A DNA stretch of 27,835 bases from a virus. Where the stretch lies: the IMG/VR virus record IMGVR_UViG_3300008954_000219, positions 1 to 27,835 of that record; one strand, written 5' to 3'. Each line of letters opens with the position of its first letter. The stretch's first letter is position 1. The notes under the pieces are model-generated. The model was not told the origin of the DNA and did no database searches. It saw only the letters and a list, made by a program, of their open reading frames with translations. The translations under genes were made by a program, and so were the position numbers. Below are positions 9,671-15,401 of the stretch, piece by piece.

Positions 9671-10527
9671 TCTCTATTATTGGGCTGGGAAATTCTGGTA
9701 GCAGGATTGCGGAAAAGTTTTCCTCACTCCCACAGTATAGTGTTTTTTGTTTGAATAATAGCGTTAAACGAACGTCTAAGTATAAGTTCAAATTAAAGAA
9801 GTACCAGACGCCCGAGGAATACGAAGAAAACATTCCAGATGTCCGAAAGTTCTTTAAAGACGCAGCCGATCACATTCAGTTTTTTGTGGTGGGGGCATCG
9901 TACAGTTCTAACTATGCGTTGGGGATTCTGGAGCAGCTTAAGGATAAGAAGATTGATTTGTTTTACATCAAGCCAGATGTGGATCTGCTCTCGGGAATCC
10001 CGAAGCTCATGGAGAATGCCACCTTCGGTGTGCTCCAGGAATATGCGAGGTCGGGACTGTTTAATTCTGTGACCTTGATTTCAAACCTTAACCTGGAAAC
10101 CATTTTGCAGAACGTACCTATCAAGGAATACTACAGTTCACTCAATGGAATGATTCAGTCGGCTGTACACTACATGAATTACTTTGCGCACAATGAGCCT
10201 GAGATTGGCGTTTTGGCCAAGCCGGCAGAGATTTGTCGTATTACAACCTACGGTGTTTTGAACATGAAGAATCTTGAAGAAAAATGGTTTTTTGACCTTG
10301 ACATCGACAGAGAGGTATGTTATTATTTATGTATGAATAAGGAAAAGTTAGAGAAAGATGGGAGCTTGCATAGGAAATTGGTTCATATGCTGAAGGAAAA
10401 GCCCCGCAATGCCTTTCGTAAGGTTTCGTATGCAATTTACGAAACTGAGACTGGCGCCGATTTTGGGTTCTGCGTTGCCCGCACTAACGTAGTACAAAAA
10501 ACTCTTGACATGGTAGAGCAAGAGTAA
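9667..10527 (+). CDS. Divergent tubulin/FtsZ-like protein
   Basis: 286 residues, start overlapping the polymerase stop (ATGA). Residues 2-14 are a beta strand plus glycine loop (IGLGNSGSRI) like the T1 loop of FtsZ. Residues 72-84 (FFVVGASYSSNYA) fall where tubulins have GGGTGSG, but the glycines are mostly lost. The order then follows the family: a strand with KPDVDLLSGIPKLMENA (FtsZ VTKPF...R...A), a strand VTLISNLNLETIL (FtsZ IVIPN..L), a long helix SSLNGMIQSAVHYMNY, then PEIGVLAKPAEICRI in the place of the T7 loop PGLINVDFADV. The catalytic NxDxxD is not conserved. Phage tubulins such as PhuZ build spindles; here nucleotide hydrolysis may be lost. A plain Rossmann protein is the main alternative. 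Confidence 0.6.
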   Translation: MISIIGLGNSGSRIAEKFSSLPQYSVFCLNNSVKRTSKYKFKLKKYQTPEEYEENIPDVRKFFKDAADHIQFFVVGASYSSNYALGILEQLKDKKIDLFYIKPDVDLLSGIPKLMENATFGVLQEYARSGLFNSVTLISNLNLETILQNVPIKEYYSSLNGMIQSAVHYMNYFAHNEPEIGVLAKPAEICRITTYGVLNMKNLEEKWFFDLDIDREVCYYLCMNKEKLEKDGSLHRKLVHMLKEKPRNAFRKVSYAIYETETGADFGFCVARTNVVQKTLDMVEQE

Positions 10528-10533
10528 TATAAT
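10505..10533 (+). promoter_or_regulatory. Consensus sigma70-type promoter for the SSB gene
   Basis: TTGACA (10505-10510), 17 nt, TATAAT (10528-10533): a perfect match in both boxes. It lies over the last codons and stop of the tubulin-like gene. The predicted transcription start is near 10540, 44 nt before the SSB ATG. A perfect inverted repeat ACTCTTG (10501-10507) / CAAGAGT (10519-10525) straddles the -35 box. Confidence 0.85.
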
Positions 10534-10536
10534 AGA

Positions 10537-10583
10537 GTAACAAGGAACGCTTGTTGCGAACTCATCAAAAAGGAGAAAAAAGT
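10537..10583 (+). promoter_or_regulatory. Leader of the SSB mRNA with 5' hairpin
   Basis: GTAACAAG (10537-10544) can pair with CTTGTTGC (10550-10557) around a 5-nt loop, 8 bp including one T-G pair, right at the predicted 5' end of the transcript. It is followed by an unstructured A-rich stretch with the ribosome binding site AAGGAG. In T4 the gp32 mRNA leader has a 5' structure and an unstructured site used for autogenous repression; the same logic here is inference. Confidence 0.4.
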
Positions 10584-11354
10584 ATGAGTATTGATATGGA
10601 ACTAATGAGAAAGAAGCTTGCCTCATTGCGAGGTGAGAACACGGATAATGGAAACTCTCCATGGTTTAAACCGGACGAGGGAGATACGGACATTCGCATC
10701 GTGCCTACAAACGATGGGGATCCGTTGAAGGAAATGTTCTTCCACTATAATGTAGGAAATCACAGAGGCGGAGTGCTCTGTCCAAAGCGCAACTTTGGCG
10801 ATCACTGTTCAATTTGTGAATTTGCCTCTCAGCTTTGGCGAGAGGGAGTAGACAACAACGACGAGGAAAGCAAGAAGCTGGCCAAGTCTCTCTTTGTGAG
10901 GACTCGGTACTTCTCTCCAGTGGTCATTCGTGGCCGCGAGGATGAGGGAGTTAAGGTATACGGCTACGGTAAGACCGCATACGAACTGCTTCTCGGCTAT
11001 ATCCTTGATCCCGAATACGGCGATATTACAGATGCCAATGAAGGCACTGATATTACGCTAACTTACACCAAGCCGAATAAGCCTGGTGCCTATCCCCAAA
11101 CGAGTCTGAAGATGCGTCGTAATACATCGACCCTCCTTGATGACACAGAAGCGATCCCTGCCCTTTTGGATCGTTTGCCAGACTTTGATGCTCTCTTTGA
11201 GCGTTTGAGTCCTGCGCAAGTAGACGCAATTCTCGATGAACAGCTTTCTAGCGATAATTCCGCTGAAGGACGTTCTTCTGAGACAGCCAAGTACGGTCCC
11301 GCCAATGGGAAGAGCGAGGTTGACCGAGCATTCAATGAACTTATGAGTGGCTGA
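10584..11354 (+). CDS. Single-stranded DNA-binding protein, gp32-like
   Basis: 256 residues. The ATG at 10584 is chosen because AAGGAG lies 8 nt upstream; an in-frame TTG at 10551 would extend it but has no such site. The zinc motif H60-x5-C66-x8-C75-x2-C78 (CPKRNFGDHCSICEF) closely matches the His/Cys3 zinc subdomain of T4 gp32. The N-terminus (MELMRKKLASLRGENT) resembles the basic LAST-type region for cooperativity, followed by WFKPDEGDTDIRIVP, an OB-fold start. The C-terminal 40 residues are polar and acidic with EVDRAFNELMSG, fitting the partner-binding tail. It would coat ssDNA for the phage polymerases, RecA and helicase. It has its own strong promoter and is followed by a terminator, so it forms a separate high-output unit. 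Confidence 0.92.
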   Translation: MSIDMELMRKKLASLRGENTDNGNSPWFKPDEGDTDIRIVPTNDGDPLKEMFFHYNVGNHRGGVLCPKRNFGDHCSICEFASQLWREGVDNNDEESKKLAKSLFVRTRYFSPVVIRGREDEGVKVYGYGKTAYELLLGYILDPEYGDITDANEGTDITLTYTKPNKPGAYPQTSLKMRRNTSTLLDDTEAIPALLDRLPDFDALFERLSPAQVDAILDEQLSSDNSAEGRSSETAKYGPANGKSEVDRAFNELMSG

Positions 11355-11374
11355 GACGACTCACGGGTGCCGCT

Positions 11375-11411
11375 GGCAGACCGGCTTGCAAATAGTCTGC
11401 CTACTTTTTTT
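11375..11411 (+). terminator. Intrinsic terminator after the SSB gene
   Basis: Stem GGCAGAC (11375-11381) / GTCTGCC (11395-11401), 13-nt loop, then TAC and seven T residues (11405-11411). It starts 20 nt after the SSB stop, so SSB can be made as a monocistronic message. Confidence 0.85.
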
Positions 11412-11421
11412 AAAAAAGTTC

Positions 11422-11450
11422 TTGACAACGTAAAGAAAGTTTGATATATT
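11422..11450 (+). promoter_or_regulatory. Sigma70-type promoter for the ParB-like/Dam unit
   Basis: TTGACA (11422-11427), 17 nt, TATATT (11445-11450), 11 nt downstream of the terminator T run. Predicted start near 11457. A short inverted repeat TTCTT (11419-11423) / AAGAA (11433-11437) overlaps the -35 box. Confidence 0.8.
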
Positions 11451-11550
11451 AAGAATATCCAAAGTGACGATGGTCACCGAGGTTACACAAAAGTGCAATT
11501 GCTACGGCTACCGCACTTATAATACAGGCCACTGGCCGAGGAAATTAATA
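11451..11550 (+). promoter_or_regulatory. Structured 5' leader of the ParB-like gene
   Basis: The roughly 94-nt untranslated leader holds two hairpins: GTGAC-GATG-GTCAC (11464-11477) and AAGTGC (11491-11496) / GCACTT (11513-11518) with a 16-nt loop. The ribosome binding site GAGGA lies at about 11538-11542. I see no coding sequence here apart from an in-frame upstream extension of the next gene that begins with a non-ATG codon and lacks a ribosome binding site. Confidence 0.45.
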
Positions 11551-12687
11551 ATGAGCAATAATAAGAAAGGCGCCGCTGACGCCAACATCAGCATCGTGAA
11601 CGTTAACGATCTTCAAGGAGATATCTATACAGACTCCGAAGGAGAAGTTGTTGACATTAACAATGGCACCCCGAAAATCCGCACAGGATTCAACAACCGA
11701 GGAACAATTAATCTTGATGAGTTGGAAAAACTCCCCAAGATTGATTTTAAGGACGCAAAGTTCATTGAGTTTGGTTGGTTGGATCTTACGACAGTTGATC
11801 TAAATGACGCTAACTGGAAGAACATCGGTATTCGCGCGGTGGATGACGCAGACAATCGCATTGATAGTTTTCGTGTGTCATTCAGCCGTCGTGGTTATGA
11901 CATGTCGGAGTTTCCGCCGTGTATTGACACCGATGATAATCCATTAGAAGGTCGAGGTCGCATTAAGGCTGCGATAAAGAATGGAGAACGCTGGATGCCA
12001 ATTGCGCGATATAGTCGGTCCGACACATCTGACCGCAATACTGTGACTAATGGTTTGCGTGCTAATCAGAAGAAGCCAGTCTATATGTCAGTTTTCGATG
12101 ACTATGTGAACGCTGGTGTTGGCCTGATTGCCAAGGGAGAACTTGAAGCTGATATACAAGCAATTGATAATTGGCTATATAGGGAAGTCAAGATTGACAA
12201 CGTGATCGATAACAGTCGAGGCGGCACTATCACCAAGATTAAGAATAAGATCTTGGAACGCTCCAAGATTGATTCCAGTCTTATCTGGAGTCTTAGCAAA
12301 ACTGATGCTGAAAAGTGGATTACCACGAATCTTGGTTTGGCAAAAGCTGATTTCGTTCTGATCAACATGGCTGATAATGAGACGTATGCTGAGCGCGCAT
12401 GGCGACATGTCCGCGATGCTTTGAAGAACGGTCGGGAGCCCGTGAATCTCATCTTCTACACTACTGACTATAGCCCAACCGCAGCGCGCGCAGGGCTTAA
12501 GAAATCGATGGAATACGTTGAAAACTTGTACCGCGACTCTTGGGAAGTGGTCATGAGCCAACTTCCAGCAGTGGTTAAGTTGGAAATTCCGGAGACGCGT
12601 CCATTTATTTTCATGGGCGCCCTTCCGCAAATCGTCCAAAATCACAAAATCAATGGACACCACTTGGTGCCGGTTGATAAGTACTAA
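11551..12687 (+). CDS. ParB/sulfiredoxin-like domain protein
   Basis: 378 residues from the ATG at 11551, which has GAGGA about 8 nt upstream. An upstream in-frame extension to 11464 lies in the structured leader and is not used in this call. Residues 70-155 carry the ParB-like pattern: WLDLTTVDLNDANWK, FRVSFSRRGYDMSEFPPCID, then DNPLEGRGRIKAAIKNGERW and MPIARY, corresponding to the dG..l.GRhRi.AA..nG...iPv core of the ParB/Srx fold. The C-terminal 200 residues are helical, with VKIDNVIDNSRGG and a Trp/Arg-rich region, and match nothing I recognise. Phage ParB-like proteins often sit beside DNA methylases and may bind or nick DNA or hydrolyse CTP. It is coupled to dam by TAATG. The fold assignment is fairly good; the function is unknown. 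Confidence 0.65.
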   Translation: MSNNKKGAADANISIVNVNDLQGDIYTDSEGEVVDINNGTPKIRTGFNNRGTINLDELEKLPKIDFKDAKFIEFGWLDLTTVDLNDANWKNIGIRAVDDADNRIDSFRVSFSRRGYDMSEFPPCIDTDDNPLEGRGRIKAAIKNGERWMPIARYSRSDTSDRNTVTNGLRANQKKPVYMSVFDDYVNAGVGLIAKGELEADIQAIDNWLYREVKIDNVIDNSRGGTITKIKNKILERSKIDSSLIWSLSKTDAEKWITTNLGLAKADFVLINMADNETYAERAWRHVRDALKNGREPVNLIFYTTDYSPTAARAGLKKSMEYVENLYRDSWEVVMSQLPAVVKLEIPETRPFIFMGALPQIVQNHKINGHHLVPVDKY

Positions 12688-13556
12688 TGAAATCACCACT
12701 GCGTTACCCTGGCGGTAAATCTCGCGCGGTTAAGACGTTGATGGAATTTATTCCCGATGATTGTGGGGAGCTTTGCTCCCCCTTTCTCGGGGGTGGTTCG
12801 TTTGAACTTGCTTTGGCCGAGAAGGGAATAACCGTACATGCTTATGACGGATTCAAGCCTTTGATCTGGTTTTGGACCGCTCTGTTAAAAGATCCTAATC
12901 GTCTGGCAACCTTGGCGGAGATGTACCGTCGCCGCAAAACATACAAATATACGAAACCCGGAACCAACAAGAAAACCGGTAACCCGTATGAGGAAATCAA
13001 AATCTCAGCCCGAGGGCTTCCTAAAAAGGATTTCATAAGATTTAGAGAGGAGATAAGATTTGCTCTGCGGGCAAACCACCCTTTCACATTTGAGGCCGCA
13101 GCGAAGGTTTATGCTATTAATCGTAGCAGTTTTTCAGGGGCGACCTTTGGTGGGGGTTTTTCAGAGAGGGCTTCATATGCTAGGTTTACCGATCAGCAAA
13201 TAGAATATATACGAAACTTTCAAGTTCAAAATCTTATCGTTAGGCATGCCGATTTTAAATATGCAATGAAGAAGCATGACTGTCTTTTTTACTTGGATCC
13301 ACCTTATTTTTTAGAGGGTACCAGGAACAGTCTCTATGGGGATGAGGGGGATATGCATAGATGCTTTCCGCATCTGGCTTTGTTCTCTATTTTGCGTGAG
13401 AGAAAGAACTGGATCTTATCTTATAATAACTGTGAAGAGATCAGATCTTTATATCGAGACTATAAGATTTATGATGCTGAATGGACTTATGGAATGAACA
13501 AATCAAAAGAATCCTCAGAAATCATTATTACGAACTTGACAAACAGCCCTGTTTGA
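12687..13556 (+). CDS. dam: Dam-type (D12 class) DNA adenine N6-methyltransferase
   Basis: 289 residues, start overlapping the previous stop (TAATG). The N-terminus has RYPGGKSR (R6-K11), the D12-family AdoMet/target loop, then FLGGGSFELAL (motif I) and VHAYDGFKPLI. Motif IV is D204-P-P-Y207, the catalytic DPPY of N6-adenine methylases. The length is close to T4 Dam (259) and E. coli Dam (278). It transfers methyl from AdoMet to adenine, probably in a short site such as GATC, which would protect phage DNA from host or phage nucleases or mark it for packaging. The specificity is not readable from sequence. Its last codons hold the promoter for the next unit. Confidence 0.9.
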   Translation: MKSPLRYPGGKSRAVKTLMEFIPDDCGELCSPFLGGGSFELALAEKGITVHAYDGFKPLIWFWTALLKDPNRLATLAEMYRRRKTYKYTKPGTNKKTGNPYEEIKISARGLPKKDFIRFREEIRFALRANHPFTFEAAAKVYAINRSSFSGATFGGGFSERASYARFTDQQIEYIRNFQVQNLIVRHADFKYAMKKHDCLFYLDPPYFLEGTRNSLYGDEGDMHRCFPHLALFSILRERKNWILSYNNCEEIRSLYRDYKIYDAEWTYGMNKSKESSEIIITNLTNSPV

Positions 13557-13564
13557 GGTAACAT
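13536..13564 (+). promoter_or_regulatory. Sigma70-type promoter for the recA unit, with palindrome in the spacer
   Basis: TTGACA (13536-13541), 17 nt, TAACAT (13559-13564), inside the end of dam. The palindrome CAAACAGCCCTGTTTG (13540-13555) fills most of the spacer and has the size and position of a repressor operator. The predicted start is near 13571. Confidence 0.75.
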
Positions 13565-13570
13565 AGTAGA

Positions 13571-13813
13571 ATGAATAAGTGGAACAAGATCTTAGGACAT
13601 CTCGATTGTGGTGGATACTACACCGAGAATCCTTGCCGATCTAAAACATGCAATCGTAAGCACAATTATTGTGCAAGACATAAGAAACTTTTACAGCCAA
13701 AAGGAGAAGTTAATGGCAAGAAAAGCACAACCATCCGCAAAAGCAGGACGCGTAGCAATCCAAGACCTAATGAAGCTCGTCAACAAGAAGGCGGGACGCA
13801 ACGTTGCGCATGA
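13571..13813 (+). CDS. Possible Cys/His-rich small protein overlapping the recA start
   Basis: 80 codons from the ATG at 13571, which coincides with the predicted transcription start, so it would be leaderless. Residues 12-37 carry C13, C22, C27, C34 and H37, a plausible zinc site (DCGGYYTENPCRSKTCNRK). After about residue 48 it runs in another frame over the first 101 nt of recA and becomes merely basic. There is no ribosome binding site. It may be a real leader peptide, or chance coding in a recA leader; the cysteine spacing is the only positive argument. Confidence 0.25.
   Translation: MNKWNKILGHLDCGGYYTENPCRSKTCNRKHNYCARHKKLLQPKGEVNGKKSTTIRKSRTRSNPRPNEARQQEGGTQRCA
13660..13674. repeat. 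Perfect palindrome in the recA leader
   Basis: GCACAATTATTGTGC is symmetric around one central base (7-bp arms), about 40 nt before the recA start codon. As DNA it looks like a dimeric operator; as RNA it makes a short hairpin upstream of the ribosome binding site. Confidence 0.45.
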
Positions 13814-14867
13814 TCTAACGGGCGACAACCCCACAGCCGTCAAAGAATGGATTCCCACCGGCTCACGCTGGCTGGACTCAATCGTTTGCAAAGGCCAAAT
13901 GGGAGGCATTCCTGTCGGAAAGGTTACAGAAATCGCAGGCTTAGAGTCTACAGGCAAGTCATACATGGCAGCACAAGTCGCTGCAAACGCCCAGAAACAG
14001 GGCAAGCTTGTTGTATATTTTGATTCCGAGTCAGCTATCGACCCAAGCTTTTTGGAGCGAACAGGGTGCGACCTGGCCCGTTTAATGTACGTCCAAGCAT
14101 CGTCTGTCGAGTTCGTCTTGGAGACAATCGAAGAGTTGCTGGGCGCCACTGAAGATCAATTGGTTTTTATCTGGGACTCTCTGGCATTCACTCCGTCTGT
14201 CTCAGACGTAGAAGGTGACTTTAACCCGCAGTCTTCGATGGCAGTGAAGGCACGCATCCTCGCAAAGGGAATGTCTAAGCTGGTTATTCCTATCGCTGAT
14301 AGGCAAGCTACGCTGATTGTTCTTAATCAGTTGAAGACCAACATCCCTCAAGGGCCGAACGCTCGCATTGTTGCGATGACAACACCCTACACCACACCAG
14401 GCGGGAAGGCTATGCACTATTCATATTCTCTTCGCATCTGGTTGACCGGTCGTAAGTCTAAGGCATCTTTCATTGAAGACGACAAAGGTTTCCGGATCGG
14501 ATCCGAGGTGAAGTGCAAGCTGGAGAAGTCGCGCTTCGGAACACAAGGGCGTTCATGCGCTTTCCGCATCCTCTGGGGTACGGAGGAGATTGGCATTCGA
14601 GACGAAGAAAGCTGGTTTGATGCAATCAAGGGATCCGAATGTCTTACCAGCGCAGGTGCGTGGTACACACTCACGATGCCCGAGGGATATACGAAAAAGT
14701 TTCAACCTTCAAAGTGGTCACAACTAATTACATCTGACATTGAATTTAAAGAGCATGTCATACGTCTAATGGATGAGGAGATTGTTCAGAAGTTTGATCG
14801 CCGCGAAGGAAATGCTGACGCATTTTATTCAGAGCCTGAAGATTTGACAGTACCTCTTAAAGATTAA
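13713..14867 (+). CDS. recA: RecA/UvsX-family recombinase
   Basis: 384 residues. The ATG at 13713 is preferred because AAAGGAG lies 7 nt upstream. Walker A is GLESTGKS with K82; Walker B is LVFIWDS with D155, followed by a loop L1-like SDVEGDFNPQSS and a loop L2-like NQLKTNIPQGPN. FDSESAIDPSF with the catalytic-type Glu of RecA precedes Walker B. It forms ATP-dependent filaments on ssDNA and drives strand exchange, needed in T4-like phages for recombination-dependent replication and repair. The gp32-like SSB upstream would be its partner; no UvsY-like mediator is seen in the window. Length and motifs are complete. Confidence 0.92.
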   Translation: MARKAQPSAKAGRVAIQDLMKLVNKKAGRNVAHDLTGDNPTAVKEWIPTGSRWLDSIVCKGQMGGIPVGKVTEIAGLESTGKSYMAAQVAANAQKQGKLVVYFDSESAIDPSFLERTGCDLARLMYVQASSVEFVLETIEELLGATEDQLVFIWDSLAFTPSVSDVEGDFNPQSSMAVKARILAKGMSKLVIPIADRQATLIVLNQLKTNIPQGPNARIVAMTTPYTTPGGKAMHYSYSLRIWLTGRKSKASFIEDDKGFRIGSEVKCKLEKSRFGTQGRSCAFRILWGTEEIGIRDEESWFDAIKGSECLTSAGAWYTLTMPEGYTKKFQPSKWSQLITSDIEFKEHVIRLMDEEIVQKFDRREGNADAFYSEPEDLTVPLKD

Positions 14868-14884
14868 TCTAGGAGAAATTTAAA

Positions 14885-15145
14885 ATGACAAATTTGTTTA
14901 TGCTAATGTTTTTAGCAGGTATGCAAACTGCAGATGCACACCACAAGCACAGGCACGCGAAGCCCGCACCACCACCGAAGCACCATCATGTGCGACCCGC
15001 CCCGCGACCTAAGCCTCGCCCTTATCGCCACGACGGTCACAAGTATTATGCTGATCATGATGGCGTTGTGTGGATCTGGAAACGTGGCCACTGGCTGAGC
15101 GGTCGGTGGATCCGGGGACACTGGGAGATCAGTATCCATCTCTAA
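14885..15145 (+). CDS. Small exported His/Pro-rich protein
   Basis: 86 residues; AGGAG lies 9 nt before the ATG. Residues 1-18 (MTNLFMLMFLAGMQTADA) look like a signal peptide with an A-x-A cleavage site before His19. Thirteen histidines follow, in clusters HHKHRH, KHHH and YRHDGHKYY, mixed with Pro/Lys/Arg. The C-terminus repeats W-x3-HW-x2-GRW-x3-HW, the WxxGxW-type repeat of small secreted bacterial proteins. It should lie in the periplasm or envelope and could bind metal ions. It sits between recA and a terminator. A role in lysis, superinfection exclusion or envelope remodelling is possible, but nothing in the sequence decides among these. Confidence 0.7.
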   Translation: MTNLFMLMFLAGMQTADAHHKHRHAKPAPPPKHHHVRPAPRPKPRPYRHDGHKYYADHDGVVWIWKRGHWLSGRWIRGHWEISIHL

Positions 15146-15162
15146 AATAATTTAGTTAACAC

Positions 15163-15191
15163 TTGACTTAAGCCTCCCGATTGGTTATAAT
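15163..15191 (+). promoter_or_regulatory. Sigma70-type promoter nested in a terminator
   Basis: TTGACT (15163-15168), 17 nt, TATAAT (15186-15191). The predicted start is near 15198, just after the loop, so new transcripts lack the left arm of the terminator and escape both termination and sequestration of the GGGAGG ribosome binding site. Confidence 0.85.
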
Positions 15192-15212
15192 AAAACTGAT
15201 CGGGAGGTTTTT
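15173..15212 (+). terminator. Intrinsic terminator enclosing a promoter -10 box
   Basis: Perfect 9-bp stem CCTCCCGAT (15173-15181) / ATCGGGAGG (15199-15207) with a 17-nt loop, followed by TTTTT. It ends transcription from recA and the His-rich gene. The loop holds the -10 box of the next promoter, and the right arm contains the GGGAGG ribosome binding site of the next gene. Confidence 0.85.
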
Positions 15213-15401
15213 GTGATTATATGGGTGTTGCTTTGGGCATGTGAGATGGGGCTTAATCCCCTCAACAATCAATGTCCTGGCGGACCCAACTGCTGGTGTC
15301 CAAGTGATACCGGACACGAAGAATTTCCGCCGCTTGACGAGAGCGGTAACATAATCTGTGACGACACAGGAGAGAAAAATGAAAAGAGTACTGATTATTG
15401 A
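15213..15401 (+). CDS. Small Cys-containing protein of unknown function
   Basis: 62 residues from GTG at 15213, 5 nt after GGGAGG. The N-terminus MIIWVLLWAC is hydrophobic and ends at a cysteine in a lipobox-like setting (L-W-A-C10), although the segment is short for a lipoprotein signal and lacks an n-region charge. C21, C27, C29 and C49 follow (NNQCPGGPNCWCPSD), then an acidic tail. It overlaps the exonuclease gene by 23 nt. It is the first frame behind a consensus promoter, which argues that it is translated. It could be a small envelope lipopeptide or a metal-binding peptide; I do not recognise a family. Confidence 0.5.
   Translation: MIIWVLLWACEMGLNPLNNQCPGGPNCWCPSDTGHEEFPPLDESGNIICDDTGEKNEKSTDY

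Noticed and set aside
10551-10583. Upstream TTG extension of the SSB gene
   Set aside because: No ribosome binding site; it covers the leader hairpin; the ATG at 10584 has a strong site and the expected N-terminus.
11518-11523. Perfect TATAAT in the ParB-like leader
   Set aside because: No -35-like sequence at 16-18 nt and no extended -10 TG; it overlaps the hairpin arm and is probably chance.
12175-12699. 174-codon minus-strand frame opposite the ParB-like gene
   Set aside because: It lies fully against a well supported coupled gene and its product has no coherent domain pattern.
14844-14870. TTGACA followed by TAATCT near the end of recA
   Set aside because: The spacer would be 15 nt, unlike the constant 17 nt of the other sites, and the -10 is weak.
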